Part shown: in pieces, positions 1-8,100 of the stretch | Layout of the letters: the number at the start of each line of letters is the position of its first letter | Position numbering within the stretch: the stretch's first letter is position 1 | Source: Hymenobacter psoromatis | GTDB lineage: Bacteria; Bacteroidota; Bacteroidia; Cytophagales; Hymenobacteraceae | Length of the DNA: 64,000 nucleotides | NCBI RefSeq assembly: GCF_020012125.1 | Contig: NZ_JAIFAG010000001.1 | Coordinates: 3,472,001 to 3,536,000 of the forward strand | Direction: 5' to 3' | Position numbers and translations under genes: made by a program | The notes under the pieces: model-generated | The model's database searches: none | Seen by the model: only the letters and a program-made list of their open reading frames with translations | What the model was told of the DNA's origin: nothing

Positions 1-426
1 TCTAGCCGCCATCTTGTTGAACTTCTTGGTCACCTTGGCCAAGGCTAGGCGCTGCACTAGGCTCAGCTTTTGCGGCGCGGCGGCTGCCGTAGCCGGAGCA
101 GTGGTGGTTACTTCGGCCGCGGTGGGGGGGGTAGGCACGGCAGCGGGGCGGGCGGCTACCGAGGCAGCGGCCTCCGTAGCTACCGGAGCCGGGGCTGTAG
201 CCACCGTAATTTCGGGGGCCACGGCCGTGGCAGATGCCTGAGCCAAGGGGGTGGGGGTAGCAACTGCAGTAGCAGCTATGCGGGCTTTAGGGGCGGCCGT
301 GGGGGCACCCAGGTACGAGGCCGAGCGGGGTAGAAAAGCATACTCGGCCCGGCTGCACGAGCCTAGTGCCAGCGCGCCGGTGAGGACCACCGCCAAGCGG
401 CCCAGAGTAGAAATCAAATTCTTCAT
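1..426 (-). CDS. Putative lipoprotein, 3' part beyond the window
   Basis: Reading leftwards from an ATG at 426, the frame is open to the window edge (142 residues seen). It starts with a basic and hydrophobic signal ending in the lipobox LGSC (Cys near residue 24), so it is probably a lipid-anchored envelope protein. Residues 40 to 115 are a low-complexity Ala/Val/Thr/Pro stretch, typical of a flexible linker. The last visible part, KLSLVQRLALAKVTKKFNK, is basic and amphipathic and looks like the lead-in to another domain or a membrane segment. No enzyme motif is visible and the family is not recognised. The gene is divergent from the methyltransferase at 614. The glycine-rich readings on the opposite strand are compositional shadows of the Ala/Pro codons. 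Confidence 0.7.
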   Translation of the reverse strand, partial: MKNLISTLGRLAVVLTGALALGSCSRAEYAFLPRSASYLGAPTAAPKARIAATAVATPTPLAQASATAVAPEITVATAPAPVATEAAASVAARPAAVPTPPTAAEVTTTAPATAAAAPQKLSLVQRLALAKVTKKFNKMAAR

Positions 427-613
427 AAGGTGAAAAGAAAGAAGGGTGGTGAAAGAAAACTGCGCGGGATACGTTAAAGCGGATAATAATGGTTGGGTTG
501 ACGACTATTTTTTTCGTCATTCAGCCCCCTCTCACACTGCGCCGGGCTGAACGACTGGTCATTGCTGCTTGTTGTACTGCCGCGCTACGCATCTCGTCTG
601 CTTTCGCTTATTT

Positions 614-1411
614 ATGAATCATACCGTTGCACGTTGGCTAGGACTGGCCGGGCTAGCCGCTGCTGGGGCCTGCACCCAGTTGCCAGTGGAATCAAGCACT
701 GCCGGCCGCACTGGCCTACGGGCGCAGGGGTTTACTGCCGCCACGCCTACCCACCTGCCAGACTCGCAGGGCTACGAGCGCCGCCCACCGCGCGACCCTA
801 ACGGCATCGGCCGCTACTATCAAGGGCGGCAGATTGCCCACGTTATGGGCCACGAGGGGGCCGATTGGCTGGAGCGCGACGACCGCAGCCAGGAGGAAGG
901 CACCGAAACCCTGCTTCGGGAGCTGCATCTCAAGCCCACCGATACGGTGGCCGATATTGGGGCGGGCACGGGGTTTTTCTCGTTTCGGATGGCCCCGCTG
1001 GTGCCGCGCGGCCAGGTGCTGGCCGTCGATATTCAGCCCGAAATGATTACTGAGCTAAAGCAGCGCCAGGCCAAAAATGGCCTGCATAACGTGCGCCCCG
1101 TGCTTGGCACCACCCGCGACCCGCACCTGCCCGCCAATGCCGTGGACCTGGTGCTCATCGTGGATGCCTACCACGAGTTTGACCACCCGCGCGAGATGGG
1201 CCTGGCCATCAGGCGGGCACTGCGACCCGGCACCGGCCGCCTGGCGCTGGTCGAGTATCGCGCTGAAGACCCTGCGGTACCCATTAAGGAGATTCATAAA
1301 ATGACCGTGGACCAGGCTAAGAAAGAGATGGCAGCCATCGGTCTTGAGTTCGTGAAAGTAGACGAAAAGCTGCCGCAGCAGCATTTGCTACTGTTTCGCA
1401 AACCGCAGTAA
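614..1411 (+). CDS. Class I SAM-dependent methyltransferase with lipoprotein signal
   Basis: A 265-residue protein. The ATG at 614 is preferred to an upstream in-frame TTG at 569 because it gives a compact signal (MNHTVARWLGLAGLAAAGAC) with a lipobox-like Cys20. The SAM-binding motif I, VADIGAGTGFF, is at residues 112-122. Post-I acidic residues follow (LAVDIQPEM), then a motif IV-like VLIVDAYHEF and a C-terminal LALVEYRAED typical of the Methyltransf_11/25 fold. An exported methyltransferase is puzzling because SAM is cytoplasmic, although such signal-bearing homologues are known in Gram-negative bacteria. Substrate unknown. The gene stands alone, divergent from the lipoprotein at 426 and convergent with pepP. 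Confidence 0.82.
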   Translation: MNHTVARWLGLAGLAAAGACTQLPVESSTAGRTGLRAQGFTAATPTHLPDSQGYERRPPRDPNGIGRYYQGRQIAHVMGHEGADWLERDDRSQEEGTETLLRELHLKPTDTVADIGAGTGFFSFRMAPLVPRGQVLAVDIQPEMITELKQRQAKNGLHNVRPVLGTTRDPHLPANAVDLVLIVDAYHEFDHPREMGLAIRRALRPGTGRLALVEYRAEDPAVPIKEIHKMTVDQAKKEMAAIGLEFVKVDEKLPQQHLLLFRKPQ

Positions 1412-1423
1412 CGCAAGTTCGCG

Positions 1424-2713
1424 CTACTTTTTCATTAATCGCTCAATATCAGCTAATTCTAGCGGAATATTAGCCATCAGGTCCTCATTACCGGTGGCGG
1501 TAATGAGGATATCGTTTTCTAGCCGAATGCCCAGCTTTTCTTCGCGGATGTAGATGCCCGGCTCGTTGGTGTACACCATGCCCGCTTCAAATTTGCGGTA
1601 CTTGTAGCCTACGTCGTGCACGTCGAGGCCCAGGTAGTGACTGGTACCGTGCGGAAAGTATTTCTTGTAGAGCGGCGCGTCGGGGTCCTGATTTTTGACG
1701 TCGCCGGCGTTCAGCAAGTCGAGCTTCACTAATTCTTGCTCCATCACCTCGCCTACTGCTTTGTGATAGACTTCAATCTCGTTGCCGACTACAAGCTGAG
1801 TCTTGGCAAACTTGAAGACCCTCAGCACGGCCTCGTATACCTGGCGCTGGCGCGGCGAATACGTACCCGACACCGGGATGCTGCGCGAGAGGTCGGCGGC
1901 GTAGTTAGCGTACTCCGCCCCAAAATCCAGCAGCAGCACGTCGCCGGCCTGACATTGGCGGTCGTTGCTGACGTAGTGCAGAATGGTGGCGCTTTCGCCA
2001 CTGCCAATGATGCTGCCGTAGGCCGGCCCCCGCGAGCCGGAGCGCATAAACTCGTGCACAATCTCGGCCTCAATCTCAAACTCCCACACGCCCGGCTCCA
2101 CGAAGCCCAGCACGCGCCGGAAGGCGTTGCCCGTGATTTCGCCGGCCCGGCGCATAAGCCGGATTTCCTCGGCACTCTTAATGGCGCGCAGCTGATGTAG
2201 CAGCGGCGCGGCACGCCGGTACTGGTGCAGGGGGTAGCGCCGCTGCATATCGCGAATAAAGCGGGCATCGCGGGTTTCGACCTCCACCACAGCCCGAATG
2301 TGCTCGTTGGAGTTCAGATACACCGATTCGGCCTCGTTCATCAGAGCAGCCAGCACGGCCGGGAAGGCATCGAGCCACATGATGGTTTTGATGCCTGCCA
2401 CCTCGCGGCCCTGCTCCTTAGTTAGCTTGTAGCCTTCCCAAACCAGAATGTGCTCGGAGGTTTCCTTGAGAAATAAAATCTCGCGGTGCTTTTCAAGGGC
2501 CGCGTCGGGGCAAATGACGAGGATACTATCCTCCTGGTCTACCCCGCTGAGGTAGAACAGGTCATTGTTTTGCCGGAAGGCCAGCGTGCCATCGGCGTTA
2601 GTGGGCAGAATATCGTTGGCATTAAAAATGGCCAGCGACCGCGGCGGCAGCAGCTCACGGAAGCGGCGGCGATTTTCGACGAATAACTCGGGGGCGATGG
2701 GGCCGTAGCGCAT
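1424..2713 (-). CDS. pepP: Xaa-Pro aminopeptidase (aminopeptidase P)
   Basis: 429 residues, the normal length for an M24B aminopeptidase P, which removes the N-terminal residue from peptides with proline in second position. The first 130 residues match the AMP_N domain (RRRFRELLPPRSLAIFNAND). The C-terminal pita-bread domain shows the dimetal ligands in order: LLLDFGAEY and ADLSRSIPV (two Asp), GTSHYLGLDVHD (His), TNEPGIYI (Glu) and GIRLENDILIT (Glu). The start is ATG 2713. No signal peptide, so cytoplasmic. Convergent with the methyltransferase (12 bp gap) and divergent from the PAP2 phosphatase. Family assignment is firm. Confidence 0.95.
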   Translation of the reverse strand: MRYGPIAPELFVENRRRFRELLPPRSLAIFNANDILPTNADGTLAFRQNNDLFYLSGVDQEDSILVICPDAALEKHREILFLKETSEHILVWEGYKLTKEQGREVAGIKTIMWLDAFPAVLAALMNEAESVYLNSNEHIRAVVEVETRDARFIRDMQRRYPLHQYRRAAPLLHQLRAIKSAEEIRLMRRAGEITGNAFRRVLGFVEPGVWEFEIEAEIVHEFMRSGSRGPAYGSIIGSGESATILHYVSNDRQCQAGDVLLLDFGAEYANYAADLSRSIPVSGTYSPRQRQVYEAVLRVFKFAKTQLVVGNEIEVYHKAVGEVMEQELVKLDLLNAGDVKNQDPDAPLYKKYFPHGTSHYLGLDVHDVGYKYRKFEAGMVYTNEPGIYIREEKLGIRLENDILITATGNEDLMANIPLELADIERLMKK

Positions 2714-2852
2714 AAGTAGGGGTAGGGAGCAGGTTGAGCGCGCAAAGTAGCGCGAACTTTGTAGTCCGCGCCCCCGCGCCGTTCTACTAATGCGAACGGC
2801 GCAAGGATGCGAATTACAAAATTGGCTACGCCCTTTTCAAGTCGCGCTACTT

Positions 2853-3521
2853 ATGCTCCGGCAAACCCGCACCTTTTTGCTTCCCTACGCCGCGCTACTG
2901 TTGGCCATCGGTGGCGTACTATTCGCCACGCCCAAACAAACGGCGTTCTTCTGGGTCAATGGCCACTACGCGCCATTTTTCGACCAGTTTTTCCGGGCCT
3001 TTACCAACGTGGGCGACGGTTTGTTCTACGTATTCGTGACACTGGCCCTGCTCTTCGTGCGCTTCCGCTGGGCCTTCCTGAGCCTAGTGTGCTTTGCCGT
3101 TACTTCGCTGGCGGCCCAGGTAGGCAAGCAGCTTATTTTCACGGGCCACCCGCGGCCGTTCCGTTATTTCAGCGAACACCCCAGCTTCCCGCCGCTGCAC
3201 GTGGTGGAGGGGGTAGTGATGGGCACGCTCAAGAGCTTTCCGTCGGGCCACTCCACGTCGGCCTTTTCGGTGTTTCTGCTGCTCACTTTTTTGGTAAAAA
3301 ATAAGCGATGGGGCTACGGATTTTTGCTGTTGGCCGCGCTGGCGGCCTACTCGCGAGTGTACCTGGCCCAGCATTTTGTAGAGGACGTATTTGCCGGCTC
3401 CATCCTGGGCACGGGCCTCACGCTGGCGCTGCTGGCCTGGCTGGTGCCCTACCTGGAGCGGCACTCGCAGCCCTGGCACCAGTGGCGGCTGCGCCGCGGG
3501 CGCTCGGCCGGCCGCTTCTGA
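2853..3521 (+). CDS. PAP2-family membrane phosphatase
   Basis: 222 residues from ATG 2853. An ATG at 2790 would add 21 residues with no membrane character, so the shorter start is preferred; it leads straight into a hydrophobic helix. The phosphatidic acid phosphatase 2 / haloperoxidase signature is clear: GKQLIFTGHPRP, then FPSGHSTSAFSV, then SRVYLAQHFVED (SRx5Hx3D). Several transmembrane helices surround these motifs. Such enzymes dephosphorylate lipid phosphates (phosphatidate, undecaprenyl diphosphate, lipid A) on the periplasmic side; which substrate applies cannot be told from sequence. No operon partner. Confidence 0.9.
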   Translation: MLRQTRTFLLPYAALLLAIGGVLFATPKQTAFFWVNGHYAPFFDQFFRAFTNVGDGLFYVFVTLALLFVRFRWAFLSLVCFAVTSLAAQVGKQLIFTGHPRPFRYFSEHPSFPPLHVVEGVVMGTLKSFPSGHSTSAFSVFLLLTFLVKNKRWGYGFLLLAALAAYSRVYLAQHFVEDVFAGSILGTGLTLALLAWLVPYLERHSQPWHQWRLRRGRSAGRF

Positions 3522-4207
3522 GCAGCTTGCGGAACACTACCTCCTACCCTCTCCTACCAATAGCAAAATCTTCTTTTCTTCGCATAAATTTATGCATATA
3601 TTTAGTCTATTTTGTCACAACGCTGGTGTTCTATATCACTTTTTTTGACCAGGAGCCGGCTAAAGTACGCCTCTGCTACACCAAATTCACCTTGGAGCGA
3701 CCTGCGTTCGTTACTTCCTTTATAAAAAACACCGACTGAATATGGGCGCAGTTCAGCTATCTGGGCTTGCAGGTCGAAACTGAGGGCTAGGGCGAGTTGG
3801 CCCAGCGAAGGATGGACGTGGGCCGAGGCGGCCTGCCTCACCAGCCACGAAGAAACCAGTCCCAATTAGCCGCTACGACAAGCAGAGTAAATTCTGAGGC
3901 AACGACCCTAACAGGGTAGAGTGAGAGGTTTACCACTTCCGCACCAATACCGAGTTCAACGACCCGAGCCATTAAGCCGAGTACTACGCAGCCGCAGCCA
4001 GTACTGCATTGCGCCGGCCATCGTGCGCCTCTCCTAGCATACCCCAAACACCATCAGCTAAGTTTTCTATCATCAGGTAGGCGGGTAGTCATTCAACGCG
4101 CCGCCTGCTCCGTTATTTATGGATTACCCTAGCCATCGTGGCCGAGATTCAGGCGTAGCGCAACGAGCCAGCGTGATACCAGTACCCGCAGCGGAAACGC
4201 TTGCTAC
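3522..4207. other. Gene-free stretch with possible coding relic
   Basis: About 690 bp between the PAP2 gene and the WD40 gene. The longest open frames are under 90 codons, have no recognisable domain and are atypical in composition. The part at 3540-3740 is much more AT-rich than the genes. From about 4095 the plus strand reads as a plausible peptide (RYLWITLAIVAEIQA, then RNEPA and YQYPQRKRLLLNAG) broken by TAG and TGA codons, which suggests decayed coding sequence. I see no tRNA or clear terminator. Confidence 0.35.
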
Positions 4208-5737
4208 TCAATGCAGGATAACGTACTGCCGACTGGCAGTACCCTGAGCTACGCTCACGCTCACGTTTCCTAGAGCGATTGCACTATCGGTAACCTCGAA
4301 GACTGGTGTTCCGTAGGTGGCGCGCCCGAAGTTGACCCGGAACTGCTCAGCTTCCTTAGGAGTCACTTTTACGCGATAGGTAGTAGTTGGGAACGCGCTA
4401 GAGACTACTGCAAACGACTCGTTATCAGCATTATAATCTTTAAGCGCAAAATCCTGCCAGCTGCCAGTTGTCGCGTAAGCCGTTAGCATTTGGGCCAAGC
4501 CTTGCTGCTGAAATGCCTGCACGCGCTCCATTTTGTGCGAAGTACGGGCCTCAAAATCTACCGTTTTTTCAAATTCACCTTTACGCGCCCACTTTTCGTA
4601 GTTGTAGCGAGCGTAGGCTCCCACGCGGTCGGCCACGCCGGGAATACGCCAGACCTTGAGGTGGCCATCGCGACTGACGCTCACCAGGCTGTGGCCATTA
4701 GGGCTGAAGGCCAGATTTTCGATTTCGGCCGTGTGCAGTTCCCCCGATAGGTCGGCCACGAGCAGGCCCGTCACGGCATCCCATATTTTTACTTTACGGT
4801 CGCCGCCGCCGGTGGCAATCAGCTGCCCATCGGGGCTGAAGGTGGTCGCCCATACGTCGGAAACATGAGCGGCCAGCACCTGCGTGCATTGCTGAGTGCG
4901 AAGCTCCCACACGCGGGCGGTATTATCCCAGGCCCCGCTCACTACGTAGCGGCCGTTGGGCGAGTAGCGGCCGTCCCACACCTCGTCGGCGTGGCCGTTG
5001 AGCACGTTCTTTTGGTCCCAGGTAGCGGTATTCCACACGCGCAGGGTATGGTCGCCGCTGGCCGTCAGCAGTTCGGTACCGGCCGGGTTAAAGGCCACCG
5101 ACGTAATGGCATTGGAGCGACCTTGGGTGGTTTTGGTAGGGTTGTAGGCCACGTTGACCGCAGCATCGGTTAGCTTGGGCTCTTTGAGGGCCGCCACACG
5201 CTGCCCGCTAAAGGTATCAAACACGAGCGACTGGCCGTCCCACCCGGCAGTAGCCAGCAGCTTACTGTCGGGGCTGAAGGCAACATCTCGCACATAATCA
5301 GTATGTTCTGTATTTTTACGTATTAGCTCGCCCGTAAGGGCATCCCAGAGAATGAGTGCGTGGTCCACGCCCCCCGAGGCAATATAGCGGCCATTAGGAC
5401 TGTACTTAACGGCCACTACATCGTCGGTGTGGCCTTTCAGCGTGAGTACCGGCTGGTGGGTAGCCAGCTCATACACTACCACTGAATGGCCCAGGCCACA
5501 AGCCACTATGCGCTTGCCGTCGGGACTGTAGTCCACGCCCAGCAGCGGCGACTTCGTATCAATATCAATCAACAGGGCCGAGCCGGGCTGAATCATGGCG
5601 GGCTGAATAGAAACGGCCGCGCCAGCAGGGGCCTGCGCCTGAGCCACCGAGCCGGCCAGTAGCACCACGCTAAGGCCGGCCACCAAGCGGCAGGAGAAAA
5701 AAATAGGGCCGGAGCCAATGGGTAAGAGAGAACGCAT
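4208..5737 (-). CDS. Exported WD40-repeat beta-propeller protein
   Basis: 509 residues from ATG 5737. The N-terminus carries a hydrophobic signal ending near VAQAQAP, so the protein is probably periplasmic. Seven WD40-type repeats span roughly residues 55-370, with recognisable phrases LLGVDYSPDGKRIVACG, VVAVKYSPNGRYIASGG, VRDVAFSPDSKLLATAG, ITSVAFNPAGTELLTASG and IENLAFSPNGHSLVSVS, enough for one propeller. The last 130 residues are not WD40 and may be a separate small domain. A binding or scaffold role is expected; no catalytic residues are seen. It lies 33 bp downstream of the di-haem peroxidase on the same strand, so the two are probably co-transcribed. Confidence 0.85.
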   Translation of the reverse strand: MRSLLPIGSGPIFFSCRLVAGLSVVLLAGSVAQAQAPAGAAVSIQPAMIQPGSALLIDIDTKSPLLGVDYSPDGKRIVACGLGHSVVVYELATHQPVLTLKGHTDDVVAVKYSPNGRYIASGGVDHALILWDALTGELIRKNTEHTDYVRDVAFSPDSKLLATAGWDGQSLVFDTFSGQRVAALKEPKLTDAAVNVAYNPTKTTQGRSNAITSVAFNPAGTELLTASGDHTLRVWNTATWDQKNVLNGHADEVWDGRYSPNGRYVVSGAWDNTARVWELRTQQCTQVLAAHVSDVWATTFSPDGQLIATGGGDRKVKIWDAVTGLLVADLSGELHTAEIENLAFSPNGHSLVSVSRDGHLKVWRIPGVADRVGAYARYNYEKWARKGEFEKTVDFEARTSHKMERVQAFQQQGLAQMLTAYATTGSWQDFALKDYNADNESFAVVSSAFPTTTYRVKVTPKEAEQFRVNFGRATYGTPVFEVTDSAIALGNVSVSVAQGTASRQYVILH

Positions 5738-5770
5738 AAAGTAGTAAATGGCAAGAAGTAAGCAATAGTA

Positions 5771-6694
5771 TCAGTATAGGCCACCTACTCGGCGGTCGGG
5801 TAGGCTATGCAGGGCGGGTAGCGCTAGCGGGGGGCGGTGCTCGGCGGAAGTCGTATCAGTAAGCGCGGCCAAAAAGGCTAGTAGCTGGCTGGCCTCGGCC
5901 GGGGCCAGTGGCCGGGGACGGTGCGCCGCATGGAAGGCATCGCCCAGCACATCGAGCAGGGTCGCGGCCTGGCCATTGGCACCGTAGGGAGGTGTGAGGG
6001 CCACGTTGCGCAGGGTTGGGGTTTTCACCCACTCGCCGGGCCGCACTAGGTAGCGGCGACCATCCCGAAAATCTGGGGCCGCATGACAGCCCACGCAGCC
6101 AGCCGGTCCCATAAACAGCCGTTTGCCGGCCAAGGCAATAGTGGGCAAGGGCTGTTGGCCGCGCCGGGCTTGGTCGTAGGCCGCATTGTTGCTGATGAGG
6201 CTGGTCACGTAAGCCGCCAAAGCTTTATTGACGCTGGCCTCCGTAATATCGGTCCCTAACGCCTGCCGAAAAGCCAACCGGTAAGCGGGGCTCTCGGCCA
6301 GCCGGCCCGTTAGCTGGGCGTAGCTACTGCCCAGTTCCTGAGGATTTTCAACCACCTGACGCACCACCTCGCCCAGGTTGGCAGCCCGGCCATCGTGAAA
6401 GAAGGTCTTCTGCCTCGCCGACGCAAGCAGCGTAGGCGAGTTGCGCGTAAGGTTGGCTGTAAAGCGCAACGCTCGTGATGTTCCCCGGTGGTCTGTAAAT
6501 GCTTTTTCGGGCCGGTGGCACGAGGCACAGCTACGTTTGCCGTTGCCCGAGAGGGCCGGCTCAAAGAAGAGTAGCTTACCCAACTCACGAGTTGCAGCTA
6601 GCCTATTCGGTACGGCCGCCAGTGGCGCAAGTGGTCCCGCGCACCCTTCCAAAAGGACTAATAAGGGTGCCCAATAGAACCAAAATCTCTTCAC
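5771..6694 (-). CDS. Di-haem cytochrome c peroxidase family lipoprotein (CcpA/MauG-like)
   Basis: 307 residues from GTG 6694. An upstream ATG at 6772 is possible but adds 26 polar residues; the GTG gives a proper lipoprotein signal (KRFWFYWAPLLVLLEGCAG, lipobox LEGC) and has a purine-rich leader. Two CxxCH haem sites are visible, RSCASCHRPEKAF and AGCVGCHAAPDF, with the usual family context GKLLFFEPALSGNGKRSC and ERTPTLRN-like KTPTLRNVALTPPYG. The family reduces H2O2 in the periplasm or oxidises cofactors and proteins. It needs the Ccm system found at 29543-40246. The WD40 gene follows after 33 bp. Confidence 0.88.
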   Translation of the reverse strand: MKRFWFYWAPLLVLLEGCAGPLAPLAAVPNRLAATRELGKLLFFEPALSGNGKRSCASCHRPEKAFTDHRGTSRALRFTANLTRNSPTLLASARQKTFFHDGRAANLGEVVRQVVENPQELGSSYAQLTGRLAESPAYRLAFRQALGTDITEASVNKALAAYVTSLISNNAAYDQARRGQQPLPTIALAGKRLFMGPAGCVGCHAAPDFRDGRRYLVRPGEWVKTPTLRNVALTPPYGANGQAATLLDVLGDAFHAAHRPRPLAPAEASQLLAFLAALTDTTSAEHRPPLALPALHSLPDRRVGGLY

Positions 6695-7194
6695 CTTATT
6701 TCTTTGCGTTGTACGAGACTGTGCATTGTCGCACCTGTGTTTTGAGAGCCCTGTGGAGAACAACAAGCGCAAGGCTTTGCGTAGCCCCTTAGTAGCTTGT
6801 ACTCTTTTAAGAGAATCGGAGAAACAGGTAATTATGCGCTCGTTTCAGGGTTATTGATGTTGGCTCGTCACATTTTGCGCTAGGTCAATAATGACTATAG
6901 GTTTTAACGAGGCTGTCGTAGCGGGCACCAAAATTCATGCCATCCGCGAGGGATAGCGGTGATAGTAGCTTGTTTCTGTACCTGCACGCCCCAGATAGAT
7001 AAGTATTATATTCTAAATTTATAATTATTTAATTTTTAATATTAGTGAATAAAATATTTTTTAGACCTGTCCAACCTCTTGGCTTGACCCAAGCTCATTG
7101 GTTTGCCACGGCAGCCGATTTATTCGCCTTCTCTACAAACAAACCGATGCCGTTTTTGAGGACAGTTTGTACACTAGACCACTCTGCGCCACTA

Positions 7195-7238
7195 AGTACC
7201 CCTACCTGCCTAGCCCTAGTTAGGCAGGTAGGGGTACT
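7195..7238. terminator. 18-bp perfect stem-loop
   Basis: AGTACCCCTACCTGCCTA at 7195-7212 pairs perfectly with its complement at 7221-7238 around an 8-nt loop. There is no T-run directly after the stem, so it could be a factor-independent terminator of unusual form, or simply a small mobile palindrome. The arm contains the window-wide word CCCTACC. Confidence 0.4.
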
Positions 7239-7275
7239 ACCAAGTTAGGGATAAGTCGAAAGGCTTTTCATAACT

Positions 7276-7523
7276 CTACCGCCCGCTCTAACATCGTATC
7301 CAATTCCAGCAAAAGCGAAGCACTCCATAGCAACTTATTAGAGCGAAAGCAATTCCTTGGACGACAATAGAAATACCTGGCTAGCCACGGGGCTGGGCAG
7401 GCTGGGGCAGCGCACGGTGGCATTACGGGTATGCGAGGCGTGGCAGGCGCAACACTCGGCCACAGTACCGCGCCACTGTCGTAGCTCCACAGGCGCAGGC
7501 CCACATTGCCAAAGTAGAGTCAA
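7276..7523 (-). pseudogene. Possible cytochrome c fragment
   Basis: The minus strand from 7523 reads GTVAECCACHASHTRN followed by VRCPSLPSPVASQVFLLSS, which contains a CxxCH haem motif (CCACH) and then stops near 7338. A second frame, overlapping and continuing to 7268, reads KLLWSASLLLELDTMLERAV and could be the shifted continuation. No signal peptide or full cytochrome fold is present. This may be a frameshifted remnant of a small cytochrome or of the peroxidase family upstream. A chance CxxCH in a non-coding stretch is also possible. Confidence 0.3.
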
Positions 7524-7572
7524 GCTTCAGGATAGCAGTTTCTAACTACTTAACGCACTTACGGACCGATTT

Positions 7573-8100
7573 TTAACTGCGGCTGCGCCGCACCGGAAAG
7601 AACAATAGCTGCACAATGAGCAGCGCCGTGCTGGTGAACAAAATGCTAACCCCTACCCGCGCCAGTGTGCGTAGCGGGTGTTGAAATGAGCCTAACTCCA
7701 GGAAAAAATACGCCAGGTGATGCAGGCTCACCAGCAGCAGTAGGTACACTAGGAACCACTGCCAGCCCATCTGGTGCACGTTCACGGTATCCTGGGCATC
7801 GTAGCCGTCGCGAGGCGTAAGCAGGCGTAACACCCAGGGGCGCAGGTAGGCCAGCAGCACGGCGGCGGCGGCGTGCAGCCCACCCGTGTTGTAGCTGATA
7901 TCCATTGCCAGGCCCATCGCGAAGCCCAGCAGCAGCAGCACCGCGATGGGCGTGCGCAGCGGCAAAAACAAGATAAAGCCCAGATACAGCAGGCACCAGC
8001 CCAGCCCAAACAGCGACAGCTGCCCCACTAGCAGCACCTGCACCCCGGCGTAGAGCCCAAACCGTAGCAGCTGCCGCAGCACTTCTCCCAGCGCACTCAT
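7573..8100 (-). CDS. mreD: Rod shape-determining protein MreD
   Basis: 175 residues, five or six predicted membrane segments, with the family phrase LGFAMGLAMDISYNTGGLHAAAAVLLAYLR split over two helices (GLAMDISYNTGG is the recognisable core). MreD is the inner-membrane member of the MreBCD elongasome, which directs lateral wall synthesis. The ATG at 8100 overlaps the mreC stop by 4 bp (ATGA), showing translational coupling. Third gene of the mreB-mreC-mreD operon. PBP2 (mrdA) and rodA, the usual next genes in Bacteroidota, do not follow. Confidence 0.93.
   Translation of the reverse strand: MSALGEVLRQLLRFGLYAGVQVLLVGQLSLFGLGWCLLYLGFILFLPLRTPIAVLLLLGFAMGLAMDISYNTGGLHAAAAVLLAYLRPWVLRLLTPRDGYDAQDTVNVHQMGWQWFLVYLLLLVSLHHLAYFFLELGSFQHPLRTLARVGVSILFTSTALLIVQLLFFPVRRSRS

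Larger units (their letters stand above)
6695..7572. other. Gene-poor stretch with long hairpin and cytochrome-like relic
   Basis: About 880 bp between the peroxidase and mreD. 6995-7070 is very AT-rich and may hold a promoter, but no element is convincing. An 18-bp perfect stem lies at 7195-7238. Minus-strand positions 7276-7523 read as a short c-type cytochrome-like fragment. In other Bacteroidota mreD is usually followed by mrdA and rodA; they are not here. Confidence 0.4.

Noticed and set aside
14..433. Plus-strand frames with glycine- and arginine-rich protein at the left edge
   Set aside because: They are shadows of the Ala/Pro/Val-rich minus-strand lipoprotein; that frame has a proper signal peptide and lipobox.
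7045..7248. Short frame containing the 7195 hairpin
   Set aside because: Non-ATG start, AT-rich beginning, no domain; the hairpin would lie inside it.
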